A stretch of DNA of 64,000 nucleotides, taken from Leptospiraceae bacterium. Its GTDB lineage: Bacteria; Spirochaetota; Leptospiria; Leptospirales; Leptospiraceae. Below the pieces are notes generated by a model. The model saw only the letters and a list, made by a program, of their open reading frames with translations, was not told the origin of the DNA and did no database searches. Location of the stretch: the NCBI GenBank assembly GCA_024233875.1, contig JACKPB010000006.1, positions 62,001 through 126,000 on the forward strand, read 5' to 3'. Position 1 is the first letter of the stretch; the number at the start of each line of letters is the position of its first letter. Positions 43,265 to 52,418 of the stretch are shown here, piece by piece. Both the position numbers and the translations under genes were made by a program.

Positions 43265-45396
43265 TAAAATTTCTTTTCCTTGATAAATCCATTCTGTAAG
43301 TGAATAATTATGTCTGTACCTTTCTCGGATGATCTTATGGTATATTTTTCATTGTGCAAACTCAATATTCTATCAAACAAATACAATCCGAGACCGAATC
43401 CTCTATTTTGTTCAGTCAAAATATTTTGAAAAGAGTAGAATTTTTTAGTAACATAGGAAAGAATCTCCTGTGGAATTCCTATACCTGAATCAGTGATACA
43501 AATACTTAAATTATCTCCCGGTAGAATAAAGATCTTAATATATCCTTTCTTTCTATTGAATTGTACAGCATTTCTCAATACAGCAGAAATGGCTCTATCC
43601 CATAAAATTTTATCTCCGGTGTACCTCAGTTCATAAGGTAGATTCATCTCAATATTTAGAAAAGAGGATTCGATTTTTTTTCGAAGCTCAAACAAAGCAG
43701 AATCAAAAACTGTATAAAGAGAAAATTCAGAATCGTTTCTTCTATATCCGGTATCCAATTCAGTACTTAGAATTAGATCACTCAAAATCTGTTCCAATCG
43801 ATTTGTATAATTTAGAACCACGCTACTATACCTATGGGCTCCAACCGGAAGTTCGAATTTTTGAAGAGAATCAGTATGTTCCATCAATTGATGGAAGGGT
43901 TCTTTGAGTTCTTTTGAAAGATTGGCTATCAATATATCTTTAGATGAATCTAATATTTCAATTTCATTGTTTAATTCTTGGAACTCAATTTGTTTCTGAG
44001 TCGAGAGTTTTACAGAATATTCTGTTCTTTTCAAAGCAAACGATAATTTTGAAGATAGATAAAAGGATTGAGCAAAAATAAAAAATATCAATCCGTACGT
44101 TGAAAGGAAAAAATTAGTTGGTATCCAACCTAAAACACTAAGCGAATCTATACCAATGGTTGTATAAAATATTAATATTCCTGTGAGGAAAAGTTTGGAT
44201 CCTTCTCTTTTTTTGATAAGGGTAAGAATCAAGAATGGAAAAGATAGAAGGATGAATGTAGCATTTAAAAACTGAAAAGGTAGGACGGTGAAGGAATTAA
44301 GATAGGTCGGAGAGACAAGGACTAAAACCGATAAAGCTAAATAAATATATCCAATGAATTTAAAAACTTTGTTTTTGAATTCTAGGGGAAAAATTTCCTG
44401 AATGTAGTGGGTAAAGATATATCCTAACAAATAGATACTTAAAAGTTCAAATGTATATATAGTCTTAAAATTTAGATGATTCAAAAAAATTAAAATTGGC
44501 ACCTCATCTGTAAACATAGCACGGATAGAAATCAAAAAACAAAGTATTGAAAAATAAAATATATTTCTTTCGGTTGGTTTTCTGGAAAATAGAACCAGAT
44601 GGTAGATGGATAGTATTAAAAATCCTCCGATTACAATCGATTGGATGAATAAATTTTCATATCTGGACTGTTTGAATACGTCCATTTCCGCAATTTCCGG
44701 AAAAGAAGTAATTCCTCCATTTCTATGATTTTGATTATTGACAATAATCAAAATTTCTGAATTTCCCGGAGGTAATGGTAGAACTAAGGGTTCATTTCCC
44801 GAAAACAAAATGGGTTTATCATCAAATGGATATTTTGATTTCACCTCCGGATAGGATGTAATACACACCGTAAAACTGGAATGAATGTCTTTCAGTTTTA
44901 TAGAATACTTTGAATCTTTTGGTAGGTTCAAGGAAAGTTTGTATGCACCGTAACCGATAGAATTGTGAAAATTCCCATTAAATGGTTCATTCCATGGGAT
45001 TGCAGGTCTGAATTCCTGACTACTTCCGGATTGAGAAGATTTGGTTTCGGAAATTAGATCCCCCATCCAAAAAAAATGCCAATCACCCCGGAGAATCCAG
45101 AAATTATTCAATTCATTGGATATTGACTTTATCTCCAGTCTGCCTTCATGAAAATCCAGAGGTGTAAATTTATATGTAGTACAATTTCCTAGAATGAATA
45201 GTAAGACTAGATTAAAAAATGAAGATTTAATAAATAGGAATCGATTATTTGAAAAAGAAAGATTGGAATTAAAAAAATCATTTCTATTTTGAAATATCAA
45301 TAAATTATTCAAAATAAAATCTCTGATTGCAAGTATGTAGAATCGAATCTTCATAGGACTAAGTAAGGAGTATTTGAATGAATTTAAATTCGTCAA
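43264..45396 (-). CDS. 7TM-DISM sensor histidine kinase-like protein, H-box His missing
   Basis: A 710-residue paralogue of the next gene. The predicted start is TTG at 45396 with AAAGG just upstream; ATG at 45354 is an alternative. The long N-terminal tail before the lipoprotein-like NLVLLFILGNC (Cys about residue 73) is odd, so the true start may be further in. A DISM domain, seven membrane segments and a kinase core follow. The H-box reads NLSKELKEPFHQL, with Lys-495 in place of His. N, G1 and G2 boxes are kept (VLRNAVQFNRKKG, TDSGIGIPQ, RGFGLGLYLFD). It shares one base with the next gene. Confidence 0.85.
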   Translation of the reverse strand: MTNLNSFKYSLLSPMKIRFYILAIRDFILNNLLIFQNRNDFFNSNLSFSNNRFLFIKSSFFNLVLLFILGNCTTYKFTPLDFHEGRLEIKSISNELNNFWILRGDWHFFWMGDLISETKSSQSGSSQEFRPAIPWNEPFNGNFHNSIGYGAYKLSLNLPKDSKYSIKLKDIHSSFTVCITSYPEVKSKYPFDDKPILFSGNEPLVLPLPPGNSEILIIVNNQNHRNGGITSFPEIAEMDVFKQSRYENLFIQSIVIGGFLILSIYHLVLFSRKPTERNIFYFSILCFLISIRAMFTDEVPILIFLNHLNFKTIYTFELLSIYLLGYIFTHYIQEIFPLEFKNKVFKFIGYIYLALSVLVLVSPTYLNSFTVLPFQFLNATFILLSFPFLILTLIKKREGSKLFLTGILIFYTTIGIDSLSVLGWIPTNFFLSTYGLIFFIFAQSFYLSSKLSFALKRTEYSVKLSTQKQIEFQELNNEIEILDSSKDILIANLSKELKEPFHQLMEHTDSLQKFELPVGAHRYSSVVLNYTNRLEQILSDLILSTELDTGYRRNDSEFSLYTVFDSALFELRKKIESSFLNIEMNLPYELRYTGDKILWDRAISAVLRNAVQFNRKKGYIKIFILPGDNLSICITDSGIGIPQEILSYVTKKFYSFQNILTEQNRGFGLGLYLFDRILSLHNEKYTIRSSEKGTDIIIHLQNGFIKEKKF

Positions 45397-45517
45397 ATAC
45401 CTTTTCTATATTTCTAAAAAGTTAGGATTCGAAACACCTGAGAATTTGATTGTGACTAAGGACATTAAAAAAATATTCCGATGCTAAGGAAAGGGGGAAC
45501 GTTACGTATGAATGCGA

Positions 45518-45620
45518 TATACCGGTTTTCAGAAATACTTGCATATTTCATCTAAAGGTATGAAGCCATTTTATAGTAGATTCTTCCGTGAATGCGTTAA
45601 TGCTTTTGAAAATGACTATA
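45518..45620 (-). repeat. MITE-like element, full copy
   Basis: Begins TATACCGGTTTTCAGAAATAC, has GAAGCCATTTTATAGTAGATTC in the middle and ends GAAAATGACTATA, the reverse of the TATAGTCATTTTC end. Its last bases contain the ATG at 45612 that starts the next gene. Confidence 0.87.
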
Positions 45621-46214
45621 ACAAAAATTATCATCTATTTTTTTGTAATTCTCTTTTGCACGTTTCCTCTTCTATCCGAAGAGGAGAGGGTACTCAGCAT
45701 TCATGGGATTTTGGTAGAAATAAAGAAGGAAAATCTGAATGGGAAAGAAGGCATACAATCCATTACTATCTATTCCAAAGCTCCTGTTTCAAACAAACCG
45801 ATTCGATATCAGTTGGACACATATTTAATTGATCCAAATGAGTTAGAAAATTTTAAAATCGGAGATCTGATGGAGATAAAGATACCCGCTTATGCAATCA
45901 TGAGTAATGATGGAAAAGATGGGATTCCATTGTATAGCTATAGTATTTCTAAAGAAAAATACGAAATTCTCCTAACATTGAAAAAGAAAGTAAGTCCGAG
46001 GAAAATTGGTCAATTGTTTAAAATGGGAAGTTTTCACTTCACTGAATTTTATACTGAAAATCTAAAGAAAAAAGAAGAAGGAAAGAAATACATTCTTCAT
46101 TTTTTGAATTCTGAAGATCAAAAAAAATTCTATTCAATCCTGGAAAGAAGTCGTATCGTTTATTCCTTTCAATTATTCAATCCTGTAAGTAAGATTCAGG
46201 AGAATCAAAATTAA
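45612..46214 (+). CDS. Exported protein of unknown function (start codon inside a MITE-like end)
   Basis: Not recognised. From ATG 45612 it has 200 residues and opens with a signal peptide (TKIIIYFFVILFCTFPLLS). The remainder is charged, with VLSIHGILVEIKKENLNGK and YSYSISKEKYEILLTLKKK, and resembles no named family. The ATG is the one in the element end AAAATGACTATA, and upstream in-frame ATGs at 45588 and 45600 also lie in the element. No good ribosome-binding site is seen. It precedes the cus operon in the same direction but is 50 bases from the small lipoprotein gene, so co-transcription is possible. Confidence 0.65.
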   Translation: MTITKIIIYFFVILFCTFPLLSEEERVLSIHGILVEIKKENLNGKEGIQSITIYSKAPVSNKPIRYQLDTYLIDPNELENFKIGDLMEIKIPAYAIMSNDGKDGIPLYSYSISKEKYEILLTLKKKVSPRKIGQLFKMGSFHFTEFYTENLKKKEEGKKYILHFLNSEDQKKFYSILERSRIVYSFQLFNPVSKIQENQN

Positions 46215-46264
46215 AAAAATTTTTAATTTACAAAATATAGTTCCTATTCTAATTTGAAATTGAA

Positions 46265-46609
46265 ATGAAATTACGAACTTCTATACTCATGACAATCGTT
46301 TTTGTATTAACTATTTTGATGAATTGTCAGTTTGGATTTCGTGAGTGTTCCGTATCAAAAGTCCCTCCCTGTCATTCTTCAGATACAAAATCTTCTAATT
46401 GTTGTGACAATGTACTCAGGGATTTTGTCGATCTGGAAAAAGAGTCCTTTCGAAAATTTGAGATAGCTTTTAAACCTATATTTTTCTATTCTCATTTCAT
46501 TCTAATCGATCTGATTTTTCATGACTCATCCACTTGGGAAATACTTTCCTTTCAGATTCCAATTCTCACCTCTAAAAGCAAAACCACTTCCGTCATACTT
46601 CTTATTTGA
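46265..46609 (+). CDS. Small Cys/His-rich lipoprotein upstream of cusCBA
   Basis: A 114-residue protein with a lipoprotein signal (SILMTIVFVLTILMNC, lipid Cys about residue 21). Just after it lies a dense run of candidate metal ligands: CSVSKVPPCHSSD then SNCCDNVL. The rest is hydrophobic and includes FKPIFFYSHFILIDLIF. Its position before a heavy-metal efflux operon suggests a metal-binding accessory protein, but the family is not recognised. The start is the first ATG; no strong ribosome-binding site is obvious. Confidence 0.65.
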   Translation: MKLRTSILMTIVFVLTILMNCQFGFRECSVSKVPPCHSSDTKSSNCCDNVLRDFVDLEKESFRKFEIAFKPIFFYSHFILIDLIFHDSSTWEILSFQIPILTSKSKTTSVILLI

Positions 46610-46676
46610 TTCATTGATTTTATCTTTTTTTTAAGTTCTAATCTATTAATGGATTAGGATTGAAGAAGCATAGTTA

Positions 46677-46694
46677 CCCAATTTAAAAATTGGG
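46677..46694. promoter_or_regulatory. Hairpin upstream of the cusC-like gene
   Basis: CCCAATT-TAAA-AATTGGG, a perfect seven-base stem 39 bases before the efflux gene start. A second inverted repeat CTAATC / GATTAG lies at 46638-46657. Either may be an operator for the efflux operon or a terminator of the small gene upstream. Confidence 0.4.
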
Positions 46695-46732
46695 AATTAT
46701 TCAATTGAAGTTTAATAAAAGAAGAGAAATCG

Positions 46733-48118
46733 ATGAAAAAAATTATCAAATTTGGATTCATTTTATTTTATACAATCATTTACGGAATAAACTCAGAAAT
46801 TCTATCTGATGAATTAAAAAAACTTGAGAACCTAGTTTCTTCTCATCCGGAAACTAAGTCATTATCTATTCAGGTACTATCAAAAATTTCAGATTCGAAT
46901 CACAGCGATGTGTACCCGGATCCTAAAATTGGGATAGTATACAAGAATTATCCCTACAATCGAGAGTTGAAGAGAACCCCCACAGATCCAAATACTCCGG
47001 GAATGACTGGTATCGAGTATTCTATATCTCAGCCCATTCCATTTCCGGGGAAAAAAACAAATGAAAGAAAAATCAAATTAGCAGAAGTCAATGAAGTAAA
47101 AGAAGAGTCGGCTCTGAAAACTTCTAGCTTTATTGAAAAGTTTTTAAATTTAAAATTAAATGCAGATATTCAAGAAAAAAGAATGATCTATCTAAAAGAA
47201 ATGAGTGAACTGTACAAATCTCTGGGACGGGTCAGCGGAGCTTCTTATATTACAGGAAAAACAGATTTTGATACTTCGAATATGTATCACTTGGATTCTC
47301 TTATGATTTCAGAAAAAGCAAAAGAAGCAGAATACACATTAGCCGGTATCAACAGCGATTTGGCTTACTATTTACCTTATCTTGATTCCAAAGAGAAAAT
47401 GAATTTGGAGCAACTTTTTGTTGAGCTGGAAACAGACCTGGAACAGGTAAATAGGATTTCACCTGATTTTGGAGAACATCCACTTGTAAAATTATCAAAT
47501 TCTATAAGAGAAAAAAGAATTCGGGAAAAAACTCGAGGAGATCAGGATCATTATCCCGATTTTGAAGTCTTTGCATCTTATTTAAAAAGGAAGAATATTC
47601 AATATATGTTCGATGGAGGATATCTGGGAAATTATTCTATTATGGATAGTACGGAGTACAGAGGTGATTTGTTTTCTATGGGAGCAACTATGAAAATTCC
47701 GGTGTGGTCACTTTCTAAAAATTCAGATCTACAGGATCAAAATCGTAAGAAAATTCAGGAAGCTGAACTTTTCTTAGAAAAAACCGAACTCTTACTTCAA
47801 ACTGAATGGAAAAAGAATATTTCACTTTATTATGGAATCAAGGAAAGACATTCCATGCTTTCAGGGGAGCATATTACTATATTAGAAAAATCTTTAAACT
47901 CTACAAAAGCCAACTATCAGGCAGGAAAGGGGAATTATGAAAAAATCGCAAAAATTAAATCGGAGTATTTGAAGGCCAAAATCGAAATGGAAGAGTTGAG
48001 AGGAAGGCAGTACTCTATACTAATAACTCTCGGATCTTTGATGGGAAAGTACTCTCAATTATTTACAGATCAATTATTCAACCCGAATGGAGAAAATAAT
48101 GCAAATGTATCAAATTAA
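46733..48118 (+). CDS. TolC/CusC-family outer membrane efflux protein
   Basis: A 461-residue protein with signal peptide (GFILFYTIIYGINS) and two long helical regions typical of the TolC fold. Family landmarks are VYPDPKIGIVYKNYP, GIEYSISQPIPFPGKKTNER and FSMGATMKIPVWSLSKNSDL, with NYQAGKGNYEKIAKIKSEYL near the C-terminus. It forms the outer-membrane channel of the copper/silver efflux complex with the next two genes. The last 20 bases overlap the adaptor gene. Confidence 0.9.
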   Translation: MKKIIKFGFILFYTIIYGINSEILSDELKKLENLVSSHPETKSLSIQVLSKISDSNHSDVYPDPKIGIVYKNYPYNRELKRTPTDPNTPGMTGIEYSISQPIPFPGKKTNERKIKLAEVNEVKEESALKTSSFIEKFLNLKLNADIQEKRMIYLKEMSELYKSLGRVSGASYITGKTDFDTSNMYHLDSLMISEKAKEAEYTLAGINSDLAYYLPYLDSKEKMNLEQLFVELETDLEQVNRISPDFGEHPLVKLSNSIREKRIREKTRGDQDHYPDFEVFASYLKRKNIQYMFDGGYLGNYSIMDSTEYRGDLFSMGATMKIPVWSLSKNSDLQDQNRKKIQEAELFLEKTELLLQTEWKKNISLYYGIKERHSMLSGEHITILEKSLNSTKANYQAGKGNYEKIAKIKSEYLKAKIEMEELRGRQYSILITLGSLMGKYSQLFTDQLFNPNGENNANVSN

Positions 48119-49130
48119 AAATCATATCAATGGTATTTTCTCTCAATATTTTTCTCTAATTAATATAGTTTTATTAGCATTTATGTATATATTCATTTCT
48201 GAATGTAAACTAAAACCAATCGGAGAGTACTATTGTCCTATGCACCCACAGGTAGTTTCCGATTCTCCCGGCACCTGTCCTATCTGTAATATGAAACTTG
48301 TGAAAAAAGAAAAGCAACAGAAAGAACAGGAGAATCATTCCCATTCATTGAATGATGAAAAACTTAATAAATCAAAGGTAAGATTGAGTATAGAAAAACA
48401 GGAATTGATAGGAGTTTCAACTGCTAAGGTGGAAGAAAAGAGTTTAAGTAGATCGATCAAGTTCCCGGCAAGAATTGCCTACGATCCGGAATTGTATGAG
48501 GCTCTGATCGAATATCGGGAAGTGATTTCAGGAGGGGCAGGAACGGGTGGATTGTACTCAGCAGTATTCAATAGAATCAAACAATTTGGTCTCAAAGAAA
48601 AATCGATTCGTTATTATCTTTCCAGAGATCCTTCAGAGTTGATTTTAGGAGGGAAATACGGAAAGTCCCATGTTTATGCACAGATTTATGAAACAGAAAT
48701 ACCTATGATTACAGAAGGTCAACCTGCAAGTGTCAAAGCAATAGCCTATCCTGAGATTAAATTTCAGGGAAGGATTCTAGCAATGGATACAATCCTGGAT
48801 TCTGATAGTAGGACTCTCCGGGTTCGTATCGAGGTAGATGATAAAGATGGAATTTTAAGACCTCAGATGCTGGCAGAGGCTGAGATCTCATTTGTCAGGG
48901 AAAAGGCTCTGAGTATACCCCGTGATGCGGTTATGTATACAGGGAATTCTACAATTGTTTACAGAAAGGTAGATCAGGAGCATTTCCAGCCGGTAAGAGT
49001 TATCATTGGATATGAAACAGATACTACTGTAGAAGTATTATCCGGATTGAATCAAGATGATGAGGTAGTTGTGTCAGCAAATTTTTTGATCGATTCGGAA
49101 TCAAAAATAAGATTTGGAACTGAGGATTAA
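48099..49130 (+). CDS. cusB: CusB-like periplasmic adaptor with heavy-metal-binding domain
   Basis: Membrane-fusion protein that joins the inner-membrane pump to the outer-membrane channel. Of several possible starts, ATG 48099 sits six bases after GGAGA and is chosen. An N-terminal membrane or lipoprotein segment (MYIFISEC) precedes a YHS-like metal-binding domain: YYCPMHPQVV ... CPICNMKLV, as found in CusB. Then come the adaptor beta-barrel pieces (KFPARIAYDPELYE, GGKYGKSHVYAQIYE, ILDSDSRTLRVRIEVDD). Length 343 residues. Four bases separate it from the pump gene. Confidence 0.9.
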   Translation: MQMYQIKNHINGIFSQYFSLINIVLLAFMYIFISECKLKPIGEYYCPMHPQVVSDSPGTCPICNMKLVKKEKQQKEQENHSHSLNDEKLNKSKVRLSIEKQELIGVSTAKVEEKSLSRSIKFPARIAYDPELYEALIEYREVISGGAGTGGLYSAVFNRIKQFGLKEKSIRYYLSRDPSELILGGKYGKSHVYAQIYETEIPMITEGQPASVKAIAYPEIKFQGRILAMDTILDSDSRTLRVRIEVDDKDGILRPQMLAEAEISFVREKALSIPRDAVMYTGNSTIVYRKVDQEHFQPVRVIIGYETDTTVEVLSGLNQDDEVVVSANFLIDSESKIRFGTED

Positions 49131-49133
49131 GTA

Positions 49134-52100
49134 ATGCTAAAATCAATTATTCGATTCAGTGTCCACAATCGTTTGCTTATATTTATCTTTACCGGTCTCT
49201 TTCTGGCTATCGCTTTTTATTTTATGAAAAAAATACCTCTGGATGCAATTCCGGATTTGTCGGATACTCAGGTCATTGTCTATTCAAAATGGGAGAGAAG
49301 TCCTGATATCATAGAAGATCAGGTAACCTATCCTATCATTACTTCACTTTTGGGGGCACCGGGAGTGAAGTCCATCCGTGGTTTTTCTGATTTTGGATAT
49401 TCTTTTGTTTATGTAATCTTTCAGGATGGTACTGATATCTATTGGGCTAGGTCAAGAATTGTAGAATATATGTCCAGAATTCAGGGATTACTTCCGGAAG
49501 GTGTAAAAACTGAAATTGGACCTGATGCTACAGGAGTCGGATGGATATATCAATATATATTACGGGATAAGAATGGGAAAATTGATTCTAAGGAATTGAG
49601 AACTCTTCAGGATTTCAATTTGAAATATCTCTTTAGCTCCATTCCCGGAGTCGCTGAGGTAGCTTCCATAGGTGGATTTAAAAAACAATATCAGATTCTC
49701 ATTGATCCATCAAAATTAGTAACCTATAATATATCAATCAATGATGTATTGAATAAGGTCAAAGAAAATAATTCTGAGACAGGTGGAAGGGTTATTGAAA
49801 TAGGCGGGGCCGAATTTATGATACGGGGAAAGGGATATATAAAATCCATTGATGATATTAAAAATATTGGCGTCTCTTCCGATAAAAATGGAATTCCGAT
49901 ATTATTACAAAATATAGCTACAGTTTCGGAGGGTCCTGATCTGAGAAGAGGGATCAGTGATCTGGATGGGAAAGGAGATTTTGCGGGCGGTATTATAGTT
50001 ATGCGACAGGGTGAAAATGCTCTGGATACTATCAAACTTGTAAAGGAAAAGATTAAGGAAGCCGAAAAGATTTTACCCGAAGGTGTAGAAATTGTTACCG
50101 TATATGATAGATCTGAACTGATCAAGCATACGATATCTAATTTGATATTCAAACTTCTGGAAGAGATGACCATAGTTTCCATTATCATCATGATATTTCT
50201 CTGGCACATTCCTTCTGCGATCATACCTATCTTAACTATACCTATTTCTGTAATACTTTCTTTCATTCCCATTTATTTGAATGGAGTGGGTTCCAATTTG
50301 ATGAGTCTATCGGGAATAGCTATTTCTATAGGAGTACTCGTCGATGGAGCAATAGTAGAAGTAGAAAATGCCTATAAAAAAATAGAAGAATGGAATTCGA
50401 CAGGTAGGAAAGAGGACTATACCCAAATACGTCTTGAGGCACTTTTGGAAGTTGGTCCTTCTGTTTTTTTCTCCTTACTTGTTATCTCTATATCCTTTCT
50501 TCCTGTTTTTGTTCTGGAGGATCAGGAGGGAAGATTGTTTCATCCTCTTGCCTATTCTAAAAATTTCTCAATGGCGATAGCGGCCATCCTGGCGATCAGT
50601 TTCGATCCTGCGATCAGAATGCTTTTCGCAAGAATAGAGCCCATTCAATATTTTAAAAGAGAAAAATGGAATCAGATCGCTACAGGATTTCTGGTTGGAT
50701 CCTACTATCCGGAAGAAAAACACCCCATCAGTAGTAAAATAATTTCGATATATGAACCTATATGTAGAAAAGTCCTGGATCATCCCAAAAAAACAATTTC
50801 TATCCCTATTCTTTTGCTTCTCATTTCTTTCGTTTTGTACTACAGATTGGGTACTGAATTTATGCCCCCTTTGTATGAAGAATCTATTCTGTATATGCCG
50901 ACAACTATGCCGGGTATTTCTATCGGGGAAGCGGATAGAATTTTAAAAATAATGGATAATAAAATTAAAAACTTTCCTGAGGTGGAACAGGTTTACGGGA
51001 AAGCCGGAAGAGCAGATACCTCTACTGATCCGGCTCCTCTCTCGATGTTTGAAACAGTAATTTCTCTAAAAGAAAGAAAGTATTGGAGAAAAACAGATAG
51101 GTTTTATTCCAAACTACCTGATTTACTTCAGGTTCCTTTTCGTTATATAATTTCTGACCGTATTACTCCGGATGAACTTATATCCCTCCTGGATAAAGAA
51201 ATTCAGATCCCAGGATTTTCAAATGCATGGACTATGCCCATTCGTGCAAGAATAGACATGTTATCTACAGGTGTTAGAACACCAGTTGGAATAAAAATTC
51301 AGGGTCAAAATCTTGAAAAAATTGAAGAGATTGCTGTCGAAATAGAGTCTCTCTTTAAGAATTCCAATAAGATCTCTGCAATTTTCGCAGAAAGAAGTGC
51401 AGGAGGCTACTATCTGGATATTGAAATTAGAAGAGAGCAATTGGCAAGATACACTTTGAGCATCGATTCATTGCAAAGAGTCATACTTTCAGCTATCGGA
51501 GGAGAATCGATAACCCAGACAATTGAGGGTAGGGAAAGATATTCTGTGAATTTACGTTATCCGAGAGAGCTCAGGGACTCACCGGAAAGGATGAAGAGAA
51601 TTTTAGTTCCCACACCCGCAGGAGCTCATGTACCCCTTGGAGAATTTGTGAATATCCGTATGAAATCCGGACCGGCTATGATTCGTGATGAGAATGGATT
51701 CTTAACCGGTTATGTATATGTAGTACCAAAATCCAACGATTTGGTGGGATTTGTGGAATATGCTAAAAGTTATTTAGATTCCCATTATTCGCTTCCTGAG
51801 GGATATACAATACTCTGGAGCGGGCAATATGAGAATATTGAGAGGATGAAAGAAAAAATGAAATTTATTCTTCCAATTACTCTTATCCTTATTTTTATTC
51901 TAATATATTTAAATACTAAATCTTATATAAAAACATTAATTGTACTCCTCGCTGTTCCGTTCTCTCTGATAGGAGCCATCTTTCTCCTCTCCTTTTTGGA
52001 GTATCAAATCTCTATGGCAGTTTGGGTAGGAATGATTGCTTTGATGGGACTCGATGCAGAGACGGGTGTATTTATGCTGATGTATTTAGATATATCATTT

Positions 52101-52418
52101 GATTCTGCTCTCAAAAATGGAAATCTAAAAAACCTAGCTGACTTGAGAGATGCTGTAGTACATGGAGCAGTCAAAAGAATACGTCCTAAGTTAATGACGG
52201 TTCTCTGTGCATTTCTGGGTCTTTTGCCTATACTCTGGTCCGAAGAGACGGGGTCTGATTTGATGAAGCGTATTGCAGTACCACTTGTTGGGGGCCTCTT
52301 TTCTAGCTTTCTATTGGAATTGATAGTATATCCTGTTCTTTACCTTGAATGGAAGAAAAGAGAATTTAATTTTGATCTTTCTACCGACTCTATTTCTCTC
52401 CGGAAAGAGAACGAATGA
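49134..52418 (+). CDS. cusA: CusA-type heavy-metal RND efflux pump
   Basis: A 1094-residue inner-membrane proton-driven pump with 12 membrane segments and two large periplasmic loops. Three methionines match the copper/silver relay triad of E. coli CusA by local context: M588 in ILYMPTT, M638 in APLSMFET and M709 in RIDMLSTG. The fourth-segment motif reads SIGVLVDGAIVEVEN, close to the CusA form. This supports Cu(I)/Ag(I) rather than zinc or cobalt. The gene's last 29 bases overlap the end of the convergent MscS gene. Confidence 0.93.
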   Translation: MLKSIIRFSVHNRLLIFIFTGLFLAIAFYFMKKIPLDAIPDLSDTQVIVYSKWERSPDIIEDQVTYPIITSLLGAPGVKSIRGFSDFGYSFVYVIFQDGTDIYWARSRIVEYMSRIQGLLPEGVKTEIGPDATGVGWIYQYILRDKNGKIDSKELRTLQDFNLKYLFSSIPGVAEVASIGGFKKQYQILIDPSKLVTYNISINDVLNKVKENNSETGGRVIEIGGAEFMIRGKGYIKSIDDIKNIGVSSDKNGIPILLQNIATVSEGPDLRRGISDLDGKGDFAGGIIVMRQGENALDTIKLVKEKIKEAEKILPEGVEIVTVYDRSELIKHTISNLIFKLLEEMTIVSIIIMIFLWHIPSAIIPILTIPISVILSFIPIYLNGVGSNLMSLSGIAISIGVLVDGAIVEVENAYKKIEEWNSTGRKEDYTQIRLEALLEVGPSVFFSLLVISISFLPVFVLEDQEGRLFHPLAYSKNFSMAIAAILAISFDPAIRMLFARIEPIQYFKREKWNQIATGFLVGSYYPEEKHPISSKIISIYEPICRKVLDHPKKTISIPILLLLISFVLYYRLGTEFMPPLYEESILYMPTTMPGISIGEADRILKIMDNKIKNFPEVEQVYGKAGRADTSTDPAPLSMFETVISLKERKYWRKTDRFYSKLPDLLQVPFRYIISDRITPDELISLLDKEIQIPGFSNAWTMPIRARIDMLSTGVRTPVGIKIQGQNLEKIEEIAVEIESLFKNSNKISAIFAERSAGGYYLDIEIRREQLARYTLSIDSLQRVILSAIGGESITQTIEGRERYSVNLRYPRELRDSPERMKRILVPTPAGAHVPLGEFVNIRMKSGPAMIRDENGFLTGYVYVVPKSNDLVGFVEYAKSYLDSHYSLPEGYTILWSGQYENIERMKEKMKFILPITLILIFILIYLNTKSYIKTLIVLLAVPFSLIGAIFLLSFLEYQISMAVWVGMIALMGLDAETGVFMLMYLDISFDSALKNGNLKNLADLRDAVVHGAVKRIRPKLMTVLCAFLGLLPILWSEETGSDLMKRIAVPLVGGLFSSFLLELIVYPVLYLEWKKREFNFDLSTDSISLRKENE

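Noticed and set aside
46208..46230. A/T-only inverted repeat AAATTAAAAA/TTTTTAATTT
   Set aside because: Composition alone explains it in this AT-rich DNA; not counted as a terminator.
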